From Mytilus californianus (taxonomy: Eukaryota > Mollusca > Bivalvia > Mytilida > Mytilidae), in the NCBI RefSeq assembly GCF_021869535.1, contig NW_026262701.1, positions 5,409,501 through 5,473,500 on the forward strand: a stretch of 64,000 nt of DNA, written 5' to 3'. A program made the position numbers and the translations under genes. The notes under the pieces were generated by a model, which worked only from the letters and a program-made list of their open reading frames with translations, was not told the origin of the DNA and did not search any database. Shown here one piece after another: positions 1 through 13,100 of this stretch (positions are counted from its first letter, which is position 1; each line of letters begins with the position of its first letter).

Positions 1-920
1 CCCAAATCTTTTCATAAAACTCATATAATAATTTAACAGTAATTAAAGCTTAATACATGTATCATAATTCAACAATACCTATATTTCTTCATTCAAAAAA
101 TCATCAAAAATAAGGTTATCAAAACTTAACCAACAAGGTATACACAGGTAAATATAAAATTTTTAAAATGTAATGCTGAAAAATTATCACAACTTGAGTC
201 AAATATGAAATGGACACTTTTTTTACCCTTAAATTCAGAAATCACAGTGTTTTTAGAGCTGTCAACTATCTTTCAGATACTTACTAAACCTTTCTGTATG
301 TCCAGCTTACAGAACTACATGTAATTTAAATTTAACATGTCTGGGTTTGCGTAGAATGTTTCTTAAACAATGGAAATTATATGTAAATATAAAATTGGAT
401 AACTTAAAACTTTAAACAACTCAATAATAGAAATTGCACAACCTCTATATGCTAGAAAACTTTCTATGAAGTTCCAAAGATTTGGGTAGAAAACAAAAAA
501 TTGCACCATCTTTTGAAAATTTTACAGAACAATTACTCAGTTTCCAAGTATGGAAAAATGGGAAAACAATCTTCAAACTTCAATGTGTGTTATTTACCTG
601 TGAAGTTTCAGGGATTTAGATTTACTGTGTAATCATGAGATTCGTTATATATAATCAGAATTACACAAAATAAAACAAAATTATCAGTGGTCCTCGAATT
701 CAGCAAATACAACTAATATCACTACTTCACAAAAAACTAAAAACATTATTCATACCATTTTTGACATCACTGATATTTTAACGATATGAATGCATAGATA
801 TAGCCTAATTCTTATCACAAATCCTTTTTCCTTGATCATATATACATATAAATATATTCTATATCTACTTAATAAGTTTTAAAAGTTTATAAATCCAATC
901 AGTTTCTATTTATGGTATCA
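1..920. other. downstream flank / presumed 3'UTR
   Basis: AT-rich sequence after the stop codon at 921. No ORF, repeat or splice-supported exon was recognised. I found no AATAAA or ATTAAA on the minus strand here (TTTATT/TTTAAT on the plus strand), so the cleavage site may use a variant signal or lie beyond the left edge. Confidence 0.5.
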
Positions 921-1119
921 TCAATGTCTCCTTTGCTGTTTGCTTGTGCATATTTTATTGGCAAGGATCCAAAATTCAACAGAGTGGGCGGTCAGCACCC
1001 TGTTAGGATCTTCTATGTCTGATGGTATTTGACCTAAGACATTCATAGTTGTTTCTTCAATCTGCTGTTTGCCTTCAAAGGGACAGGAGTCCTGATATCC
1101 AATCAAAGCATCTCGCAAA
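921..1119 (-). CDS. RNF213: E49: last coding exon of the RNF213-like gene
   Basis: Acceptor AG lies just right of 1119; the first base completes an Asn codon with E48, then reads LRDALIGYQDSCPFEG and ends KICTSKQQRRH-stop. The segment NRVLTAHSVEFWILANKI is hydrophobic and fits the C-terminal helical domain. There is no start codon here: the exon opens with TTG. The intron to its right (1120..1748) holds nothing I recognise. Confidence 0.88.
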
Positions 1120-4100
1120 CTTAAAATACAAGAAAATTAGAAATAATAGATTTTCAATCAAAACACTAATGAATACCGGTAGTTCTTTATGAAATTTATA
1201 CACTAGTCTGCAGCTTTTGTAAACCCATGATAAACTAGGATGAAAAATAGTTAATAATGTATCATCAATACACCATGAAGTCATTAAATGTAGTTGAATA
1301 TTCTGCTTCAGCATGCTTTATTTCAAATTAAGGTCAAATTCCAAAAGCCAAGGCTGTATAAATAATTGAAACTTAAAGAACTTTATGAGCACCCTAAAAA
1401 GAAGAGTTAATTGTACTTAATGTCAAATTTGCCTGAGAAAGTTAGAACCTTACAGCATGACGCATAAGTATTCTTCACCTTCATATAAAACAATGTTTTT
1501 TTCAAAAAAATATTGTGAGGTCATTTCTAGTTGGATTTTAATTACCTTGGTACCAACAGAAGCAAGATTGTCTGAAGTATATTTGTTTATTTGCTTACCG
1601 GTATGTATACTTTGTGAATTTCAGACATATGGACATTTACTTTTACTATGTTCCATACAGGAGTTAAGTGCTTGTCAGATATAGTCCTTTGACTAATAAT
1701 TCAAATGCCCTTCGAAGGGTGATGATCTCATGTTATTTATACACTCACTTCATTTTAGACATATCAAAGTAATCCTCATCATCTCGATTTTGTGGAACAT
1801 CTATTTTCAATACAATACATTCAAACAATAATTCCACCATTTCACTAATTTGTTCTACAGTAAGGCTCTTCAAAATTTCTTCTATTATCTTTGTTTGATC
1901 TTCTGTCAGTGTTGTTCTGAAAGTCTCTCCTATACTTTCAAAAGCTTTCTGAAATAATGTAGAATTTAACTGAATGATTGCCATTAATTACATGTAAAGG
2001 CAGCAAATTCTTTCACTTTCTTTGCGGAAATTGCATATACAGTCCAACAACATTTTTACTTAAAATGGTCCAAGTTTAGAATCCAAAATTTTAAATGATA
2101 CCTTGTCAGGTAACAAAAACTGTATCCAACTATGGCATTATCATTTTGTAAAAGAAATTCCATCTGTAAGACAGGATTAGAGCCTGTCCGTGGGACACTG
2201 ACTTACAGCAAATGACACAGAAGCATTATTGGTGTAGTGCATCCACATCATAAAGGTTCCTATTATATATTATTTTATGACATTAAGCAATCAATCAATC
2301 TTCAAACAAATAATATTTTTCATATTAAAATCCTGTTCAAATTTTTTGTTACAATTTTCACACATAACAGCAGTGATAATTGGTGAAACTTGTATAACTA
2401 TGGTTAAATGTCTATAAATTGCTACAGTTTTTATGCAGTTGCTTTACAGTTTAAGTAATTTTGATACAATATTAGATACCTTTTCATATTTGGCTAGGGT
2501 CCTAGCTCTCTCCAGAGCAAATAAAATCCATAGAGACATGGTGTGTTTACACTTGCTAGTCTGCTTAGCCTGAAAATAATAATAACAATAAAAGAACAGA
2601 GTACCAATATCTCCCGCATTGAAGATATTTTATCTATCCAATGTACAAGGGCAATTATTAAAAACTAGAGGCTCTAAACAGCCTGTGTCGCTCACCTAGG
2701 TCTATGTGCATAATCAACAATGGACTCTCACCAACATTTTAGACAAGAATAAATTCATGACAAAAAATTCTTTTTTGTTGATCTTATATTGCTGATAATT
2801 TTTTCTGTTTTGTTTCTCTCTATCTTCTTTAATTTTTGCTCAAAAGACAAAAGAGGGTTAAAAAATCCTCATTTAGGGGCAATCACTCCTATGAAGAGTG
2901 ACATTCTACTAACTATATCTGCAAAATTTAACTTGTTTATGGATCTTGCCTTGCTGATCTTATTTGGTTTATGTCGAGCCTGCGACTTTTGTCGCAGAAA
3001 GCTCGACATAGGGATAGTAATCCGGCGGCGGCGTTAGTCAACTTCTTAAAAGCTTTATATTTTAGAAGGTGGAAGATCTGGATGCTTCATACTTTGTATA
3101 TGGATGCCTCATGTTACGAAGTTTACGTCAGTCACATGTCCAATGTCCTTGACCTCATTTTTATGGTTCAGTGACTACTTGAAAAAAAAGTTAAGATTTT
3201 TTGTAATGTTAAATTCTCTCTTATTATAAGTAATAGGATAACTATATTTGGTATGTGCATACCTTGCAAGGTCCTCATGCCCGTCAGACAGTTTTCACTT
3301 GACCTTGACATCATTTCATGGATCAGTGAACAAGGTTAAGTTTTGGTGGTCAAGTCCATATCTCAGATACTATAAGCAATATGTCTAGTATATTCAGTGT
3401 ATGGAAGGACTGTAAGGTGTACATGTCCAACTGGCAGGTGTCATCTGACCTTGACCTCATTTTCATGGTTCAGTGGTTATAGTTAAGTTTTTGTGTTTTG
3501 GTCTGTTTTTCTTATACTGTATGCAATAGGTCTACTATATTTGGTGTATGGAATGATTGTAAGGTGTACATGTCTAGCTGGCAGGTGTCATCTGACCTTG
3601 AACTCATTTTCATGGTTCAGTGGTCAAAGTTAAGTTTTTGAGTTTTGGTCTTTTTGTCGAGCCTTCGACTTTAGTCAAAAAAGCGAGACATAGCGATCCA
3701 ACATTCCGTCGGCGTCGTCCACAAATATTCACTCTGTGGTTAAAGTTTTTGAAATTTTAATAACTTTCTTAAACTATCCTGGATTTCTACCAAACTTGGA
3801 CAGAAGCTTGTTTATGATCATAAGATAGTATCCAGAAGTAAATTTTGTAAAAAAAAAAATCCATTTTTTCTGTATTTTACTTTTAAATGGACTTAGATTT
3901 TCTGCCAGGAAACAACACATTCACTCTGTGGTTTAAGTTTTTAAAATTTTAATATCTTTCTTATACTATTTTGGATTTGTACCAAACTTGGACAGAAGCT
4001 TGTTTATGAACAAAAGCTAGTATCTAGAAGGAAATTTTGTAAAAAAATAAATCCATTTTTTCCCTATTTTACTTTGAAATGGACTTAGTTTTTCTGCCAG

Positions 4101-7100
4101 GAAACAACACATTCACTCTGTGGTTAAAGTTTTAAAAATTTTAATAACTTTCTTATACTATTTTGGATTTGTACCAAACTTGGACAGAAGCTTGTTTATG
4201 ATCAAATGCTAGTATCTAGAAGGAAATTTTGTTTTCTTCCAGTTAACATTACATTCAGTCTGCAGTTAAAGTTTTTAAACATTTATTAGATTCATAAACT
4301 ATCCTGGATTTTTACCAAACTTGGACAGAAGCTTCTTACAATCAAAAGATATTATCAAGAGGAATATTTTTATTGATTTACTTCCTCATTTTTGTTGAGC
4401 CTGCGATTAACAGAAAGAGTAGGCGAGACACTGGGTTCCGCGGAACCCTTACAAATTTTTTTCTAATACTATATGCAATAGTTCAACTATATTTGGTGTA
4501 TCGAAATATTTTATGATCTATATGTCAGTCACGCAGGTTTTATTTGACCTTGACCTCATTTTCAAGGTTCATTGCTCAGTGTTAAGTTTTTGTGTTTTGG
4601 TCTGTTTTTCTTAAACTATAAGCAATAGGTCAACTATATTTGTTGTATGGAAGAATTGTTAGCTGTACATGCCTGCCTAGCATGGTTCATCTGACCTTGA
4701 CCTCATTTTCATGGTTCATTGGTCAATGTTTAGTTTACTTGGTTAATGTTAAGTTTATTTGACAGTTGTAATAAAGCTTTATATTTAGGACTATCAACAT
4801 AATATCAATGATTAGTAAAGAAGGCGAGACATTTCAGCGTGTGCACTCTTGTTAAAGTTTCTATCTATCTATAATTTTTATCATAATGCAAAACACAAAA
4901 AATTGTTAAAAATCGTCATTAAAGGGCAATAACTCCAATAAGGAGTTGTTGGAAAATTTCCTCCATATTTAAAGTTTCTCTCTATCTATTATAGTTTTAA
5001 AGATAAAAGGCAAAACAACTTTCTAAACACTTTTGCCTTGTCAGAATTTCTCTTTTTATAACGGTTTTCCAAATAATGAGATAAAACTTGCATTTTACCC
5101 CTATGTTGTATTTTTACACATATCGGCCATCTTGGTTGGCGGGCAGGGTCATCAGACACATTTTTAAAACTGGATACCCCAATGATGATTGTGGCCAAGT
5201 TTGGTAAAATTTGGTCGAACAGTTCCAGAGGAGAAGATTTTTTCATAAGTTAACGACAATGGACGATGACAGATGCCAAGTGATAAGAAAAGCTCACTTG
5301 GCCCTTTATGCCAGGTGAGCTAAAAAACACCTTTTTTTTTTGTTCTTTAAAAAGTTTTCATAAATATCTTGCGGAAATGAAGGCTTCAGAGCAAATGCTA
5401 TTCGATTTCCTTTATAAATATTTTCAAGAATTGTACACATGAGAGCACTAACAATGCAATTTTCCATATAATCAATATTTCCAAGGGGCATAACTCTTTA
5501 AAAAAAATAATAGATTGCCACTGATTTTCGAACTCGTCAAAGAAACTGATGATGTAAACCTATAATATGAATTTCATAAAAATCTGGCAAGAATTGTACA
5601 CATGAGAGCGTTCACAGGGCAATTTTCCATAAAATTAATATTTCCATCGGGCATAACTCTTTTAAAAATAATTGATTTATTTGATCGGCACTGTTTTCCG
5701 AAATCATCAAAGACATTGCTGATATAAACCTATGATATAAGTTTCATAAAAATCTGGCAAGAGTTGAACACATGAGAGCACTAATAATGCAATTTTCCAT
5801 ATAATTAATGTTTCCAAGGGGCATAACTCTGTTAAAAATAATTGTTACCCACTGGTTTTCGAACTTGTCCAAGACATTGCTAATATAGATCAATGATTTA
5901 AGTTTCATAAAAATCTGGGAAGAATTGTACAAATGATAGCGCTAACAATGTAATTTTCCATATAAATAATGTTTCAAAGGGGCATAACTCTTTTGAAAAT
6001 AATTGATCGGCACTGATTTTCGAAATCGTTCATACATTGCTGATATAAACCTATGATAGAAGTTTCATAAAAATCTGGCAAAAATTGTACATGTGAGAGT
6101 GTTAACAAGACCGTACGGACTGTAGTACAGACAGATGGACGGACGCCTGGTATTTCTATGTTCCAGTAACGCGTTGCCAAGGGACAAAAATATATCAGTA
6201 TTGTGGAATAACAGACTAATGCAATGCCAATTTAAAACCAAATAAACAATATCACACATTCAATTATCTGAGTTCAATTAAAGCAAACCTATTAGAGAAA
6301 AACACCACAATAATTTTTTAAACAATTAAAACATATTATAAAATTGTTTTTGTAACAAATATTAAACTAGCATTTAATACAATTACCTTTGGACTTGGAA
6401 ATGGGTTATCTATCTTGATGTTAGACATAAAGTCTGCCAGAGAACTATTAGGGTCTGATCCCACAGACTTTAGGAAACTAATGGCAATGTCTAATTTGTC
6501 AAGACTTTCACACAATTCTGGGAATGATTTTGTACGTAACTCTCCACATATCTGACTCTGCACTGCATGATGTAATCTTTCCTGTAAGATATCAAAACTA
6601 TTAATTTTCATATTTTGACCAAACAAATAATATTATTCCACTGCATGTTAATATTGATAGCTAAATCAACATTTGATTGGTTGAGAAAATCCCACGTGAC
6701 ATTGAACAAACTTTATATTCCCCTCAGAAGATAGGGACTATCTCATGTGACTTTACATGCGGTTAATGTACAAAATGTTTAGAACAGGGCTTCCAAAAAA
6801 TATTTGAGCCAGCCGGACATTTTATGTCTTATCCCGATTTTAATCCTTTAAGACTTGATAACAAAAGGCAATTATGGACCATGGTTATCATTTGGCCATC
6901 ATATAACCAATGATTGACATTAAAAAACGATTTTAAACTTTACTTTGATATAAACTCGATGTTCTGACGTAAAATGTTAAATTGACAGTGCATTATTCGA
7001 AGTGTGCAACATCAGCGTACTAATATCTGCCTTAGACTCTTTTTTTGTGCAAAATAACGTTGTCAAAAACTTTACTTTCGTTTTTAAAAAGCACATTTCC

Positions 7101-10100
7101 TAATACCGGATGTTGACTTGACAATGGTAAAACATGGACCAGAGACGGATATGTAAAATCCGTGTACATTTACAAAGCACGATTGAGTTTAAGTAGCTCT
7201 TTCCGAGTTATTTCTTCAAGAAAATACTCGAAATGAACGTTAGATAAAGGTATCAATGATAATTTTATCATTTTTGAAGAATTAGGATGCATAATTAAAT
7301 TTCCCACCTGCGCACTCGTGTACTAGTTCAAACAAAATGGTTCCGACGATTTTTCGATTAACCTTTTTAAAATTTTCATCAAATCATATTTATAAACGTA
7401 TTTCTGACAATTTTAATCTTTCTGACTAAATTAATTAGATGCAAACCGCTTAAATGTAAGAAAATAACTTTGAATTGACCGATCAATGTCCAGTACAAAA
7501 TAGTTTACCTGTCGCCTGAACAGGTAAATTTCAGCTGTCTGACAACTAATTAACCTTGATTAAAATGATAAGGTATTAAAGTAGGGTTTGTTTTGATAGT
7601 ACTTAATCATCATGTCACTTTTATAACCGGAAATGTGTGACTGTTTAAGGCAAAATGTCGGGTCAAAAAGATCAAACTTCCGATTTTTTTTTAATTATGT
7701 TAAAATGACCGTCTCTTAAGGAAGCCTTGAAAACTAAAAGTAGATGACCATTTCATGCTTTTCCCAGACGGACAATGTCCAGTAAATTTATAAATGTCCG
7801 GAATATATGACCGTTTTGGAAGCCATGGTTTAGAATGTTTTTTTTTTTAAAATAGTACAGTATACTACACCTAATCGGATATCGGCTAAACAAATATATC
7901 GGCTATTGTAATATTATTTCAAAACACCAAACCCTTTCCTATATGTTTAATGCTAATTTTATCGTGTAATTGAATATCGGATATAAGAATATATCGGCAA
8001 ATTGGATAAAATAGTTATTATTGTGATCAAAATTATTTCAGGCATCAAAAAATATTCAGAGAAAAACTTGTCACACTAGAATAAATGATTAACTTTTGAT
8101 CGGTATTGTTTATCAATGTTAATGTCATGTTTAGTTATAGAAGCAAGCAGATAAGAAACATTGTATGTAAATCAATATTGTATGTTCATAAAGTCAGAAG
8201 TATAGGCAGTGGAATAAAACATTTATTTCCCTTGGCTTAGGGAGATATGAAGATTTGTTCACCCTTGAAATTTACTTGGGTTAACAAATCTTCATATCTC
8301 CTTCAGGTAAGGGAAATAAATGTACAAAGTTCCATCTACATTAAAATGTTATTGATTGGTGTTGACGATATGTGGTGGTCAGTCATGTTTTACATAAGAA
8401 ATCAATAAAAATTCAAGCTTAGGTCCTACATAACAGTACTTAAGTCTTGATATTCAGCAAAAAAAATATACACAATATATAACAATCATTGCTCTAGCCA
8501 TACAATGAAGTTGGGTAATTCAAAGTACCAACCTGTGGAATCTTGTCACATAAAGTTTTGAAAACAATAGCATTTGTAGATTCAGATCTGTATATGATGG
8601 TTTCTATCTAAAAGTAGAAATTATTATCACACTGTAAATGTACACTTGTCTGCCTTTTATCAAACCCCCTCTTCTATACCCTGATAGAGGTCTAATAATA
8701 CAAGTAGTATCATTCAGTGTAGGTTTTCATGGTGGATTTATGTCTATAAGTTGATTTTGGAAATACACTGTGTAAGTAGAAATTAGCAGCAAATAGATTT
8801 TGTTGTAATGTGTTGTTAGCTCTCTGTATGCCTGAATATAATGAGCTGGTTCAAATATAGCTACATTTTAAAAATTTCCTCAATAAAAATTGTTATATAG
8901 CATGTTTCAAGGGCAATAACTCTTGAAGACAATTTCAGCTAATTAATCCGTGGTAGGTTTTGATGCACTGATCATTTTCTTTTAGTTCTTTTCTTTTAGC
9001 TTTTGATATATGAGCAAAGCAAAGCACATAAAAGGCACACATTTCGGTGACAAAAACTCTTACAAAAGTTATCAATATTTTTCAACAAAATGGCAACTTT
9101 TGAAGATTGTAACTTGCTGATCATTTTACACTTTACACCCACTCTTGTAATTTTCTTGTAATTGATCTTGTCATGTTGATCACTTTACATTCTGCCAAAT
9201 ATTCTTTATCTCTCATAATTTTTGAAATGTAAGCAGAAAACTTCAGTTCGACCCTGTGTTTTATTTTTAAAAACAGCAATCATGATTCTTGATGAATCAG
9301 AACATTGAATATAATTTAGAAAATAGATATCTTAATGAACATTCAAACAAAGTTTGGTCAAAATATGTTCTGCCATAAATGAATAAAATTACTTAAGGTG
9401 AAAGAGCTTGACTCAGGTAACCCTTTCTTACATTTACCTGAATACCCACACAGGAAAGTTTGTTTCAACACCTCTTTTTTAAAACAGATCTTGAAAAAAA
9501 AGAAAATCCTCCGAACTTTCAAAAAATAATTAATCGAGCTAGGTGTCACAAATTTTTATCATATCAAAACTTACCTCTCCATATCCTTTTATAAATGATT
9601 TTGAGAATAGAAATCTATCCATAAGTTGTCTTTCCAAGTTGGCATAGTTATATTCTATCTCAGTACCTTGGCCAACCTTAAAGGAATAGTTACAGTTAGC
9701 CAACACCATGGGTAACAGGTCTTTGTCTGGATGGTAACTGATTAAATGGGCTGAAGATATGTCTTTCACATGCACTGTTGGAAGACTTTCCTCCCTAAAA
9801 TGTAGAAATACTTATATATATTGATAAAAGTTACATATATAAAGGAATAACATGGTTAACGGACTAAAATCAACCTTGATCTCGTGTTTGCCTCGAGTGC
9901 CGGAGGTTGTGGGTTCGAACCCAAACCAGGTAAATCAAAAGACTTGGAAATTGGTATTTGCTGCTTATCCCTTAAGCATGCAGCATTTAGGACTAAGAGC
10001 AAAGATTGGTCTGCTTGGAGTCAGAATACAGGTAGGGTGACATGTCTTCCTGCAGACTATTACCTTGTGAATTGGCACAAAAAAAATCCGGTTCAGCATG

Positions 10101-13100
10101 TTGGTCTAGTACAAAGCACAATTTATACTTGTATCACATAATCGTGCTCTCGTCCTGAATATGCACTTACTTTGACACTTGAGGTTAAACAGCCATAGAC
10201 CTTATCGCTATTTGGGAATCTGCGACACTTGAACTGAGAATTTGCGACACTTGAACTTTTGACGTCATATAACAATCACTTTTCCTTTGAGGCATCAGAC
10301 ATTTTCTGTTGTGATGTCTAAATTTTACAGGAACCTCTGTGATGTCCAATAATGGTTGACAAATAGTGATAAGTTGTATTCATCCATCCATCAACTTTGA
10401 CTTAAATTGTTATCTCAAAATGTAATAACCTTGCTGCAGAAGTGTATTCATTGGTAAATATATGAATGCATATGAAGATAAATCTAAGCATATGTTTTCA
10501 TTTGTATTTTGTTACCTTATTCTTGATTAGGCTATCATTATTTATATTCCAATATCAGTTAGTTTTAAACTACTGGAGTTGTCAGTTTCCCTTTAAAGAT
10601 CTGTTTAAACCCCAAGTGTCATTAAAATATAAATATCAATGAAACATGTACGTGATATGCGATTATTTGTTTACCAGGATAAGGCCAACATGTCATTAAT
10701 TTAATGCTTTAATATATAAGTGACTTTATGTTGAAGAAGCTGATACAATATTCTTACTTCAATTTTCTCTGAGAACAATAACTTTGCAAAAACAAATCCT
10801 GCTTTTCTAACAGGAAAAACAACAAGACATAGGAACAAAGTCCTGCATCCTGATATGTTGGAATCAGATACGACACTGGTGTATCATCTGTGAACTTTGA
10901 CCTACAGTAGGCCTTGTCAATCATCAATAAATTTCCATCAGCTGGACATGCTACAACATAAAGTTTATTTCAATTAATACATAATTTACATTACAAACTG
11001 GTGGCAGTTTTTTTAAATCATAAAACAATAATTACAAAATCATCTTTGATAATAATGTATTTTTAAAAACTTAAATGTGTAATCGTTAAGTGTGTTTGAG
11101 GTTGTATAATGAAGTTTATATACCTATATGGAGTTTTTTCCTTTGGAAACGATGCCTTTTATTTAATGAAACAGCTCACATGATACCAACTTTAAATGTT
11201 AGGCAAATATGTCAATAATTTAGAGGCTTTTGTGGCAATGAATACTGCAAATGTTTCTGTAAAATGAATACCCTTGAATGAGCCATACAAACTTTGTTTA
11301 GAGTTTTCAATAGTTAACATGGAACTGACCATTAACAAGTAACTATTATAGGTTAAAACTTAAATTTAGCTATATGGTCAATATGAACTAACAGTTGTAT
11401 TGTACAAAGACAGATCATTGCTTACAATATGTCTCCAAAGATTCCTTTACACAATTCCAAGCTTCTGTGAACTCTTTCAACAAGCCTACAAATTCTTTCA
11501 GTTTTCTATCTAAAAAGTAAAATATAAAAACATTTGAAAAGCAAGGCACTGAATATCAACAGCATACATTTCAAGAAAAGAGATAACTTACACACGTTTA
11601 ATCATATATTTTAAATGTGGGTGGTTAAGGGTTATTTTTTGTAATTTTTATTTCACTTGTTTCCATGCTTGAAGACCATTATTCCAGTGTTTCCTGAATA
11701 TTGGTAAAATGGCAACAAAAAAAGTAAGCTATTTCTTTTCATTATGAAATAGTCATTTTATCCATGCCTATGTACACCCCTTTACAGTTTTTTTTTTAAT
11801 CGCAGGGGTATAAGATGAAGACAACAAGAGGTCAAATCACAGTCTTTCATGAGAGACAAATTAAAAATAAGTTATTTTAATTCATGTACAAGTAATACTA
11901 GATTATCAGTTTAAGGGTAACAAAGCTTTGTATATCAGGAGATATAATTTCAACGATTTTTTGTAATTATAACTACAAACCTTGCTTCATTTGTTGTTTA
12001 ACAGTGTCAATGGTCAATATTGTAGCTTCTGCTCTATCTAACTTTCTACCATATTTCTGTATCAACATTCTCTGTAATCTCATTATACTTGGTATAAATC
12101 TTATAGCTCTAAGATGATGTTCCTACAAATGAAGTCGTGAATTGTAAATTATATAGCTTATGTATACTATACGGTATGAGTTTTGCTTTCTGTTATCATC
12201 CAATTCACCTATCTATAAAATTATAATAATTTCAAAATAATAAAAATCTTAATGTTTTGCTATATCAAGGACAGAAAAAAAATTGAACTTTTCATACCAC
12301 TTCTTTTTTCTGAAAAAATTGATACTATTTTTTTTTCATTTCCTTTGAAATTTAGTACATTTCTAAATCCCTATTCTTTTTTCTCTCCACTAACATACCA
12401 GAATTTTATGATTAACCTATTTCAGTTATTATCAGAATTTAGCTTTACCTCTTTTAGGAATAGTTGAAGAACAGGTAGGTCTATTTTGACTGTATCCAGG
12501 TTCTGTCTGAGATGGTTAACAGAAATCAGTTCTCTATATCTCCACACTGCTGGTATGTCATGCAAGGTCAACATATCCTGCCTCTCTGGTGGTATGTCTG
12601 TTTCATACAATATCTGTAGTAATGGATCAGCTCCTAAAACATTCCAGATGTTGAAATATGTTGCTAATTTAAAAAAAAAATTAAATTGTTTACATTTCTA
12701 TTTTTTTAGTGAAAAAGTTACCCAAAGTTATATATTTCATTTCATGGAATAAATAGAAAATAAAAAAATAAGACTGAACCCCCATCACCCTCATACAGTC
12801 CAACTAGACATCATTGAGATGGGAGCCATCTCTGTGGACCCTGCTGACCTTTAACTTTGACCTAGGAAGTTGTACAAACATTATGACACACCCTCTGGTG
12901 TTGGATAATATACATGTCAAGTATTAAGTATGAAATTATAACAGTTCTCTAGATATAGAGCGGACACAATTTGTTACGGACGGACAGACTGATCACTATA
13001 GGGTGACCCGCCAATAGGCTGGGCCCTAATAAAAAATATCAAAGCATATATTCCTTACCAAGTCTTTCATCGTTCAGTATTTTTTGATTACAATCTCTCA

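Larger units (their letters stand above)
2664..5326. repeat. dispersed element with AGGCTCTAAA...CAGGTGAGCT ends, carrying nested elements
   Basis: Begins actagaggctctaaacagcc and ends cacttggccctttatgccaggtgagct. The same ends recur at 39446-40727, and the right end at about 36738. The interior repeats blocks such as 'ggccaagtttggt' and 'gggcaataactcc'. It lies in the E46-E47 intron. It is non-coding; the short ORFs inside are not conserved genes. Two further elements are nested within it (about 2971-4850 and 3655-4450). Confidence 0.75.

Noticed and set aside
5306-6259. Small minus-strand ORFs as a tandem gene family
   Set aside because: They follow the roughly 160-bp tandem repeat and have no conserved start or end.
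9911-9922. tRNA gene from the perfect box B
   Set aside because: No acceptor stem or good box A; the downstream body is that of a SINE.
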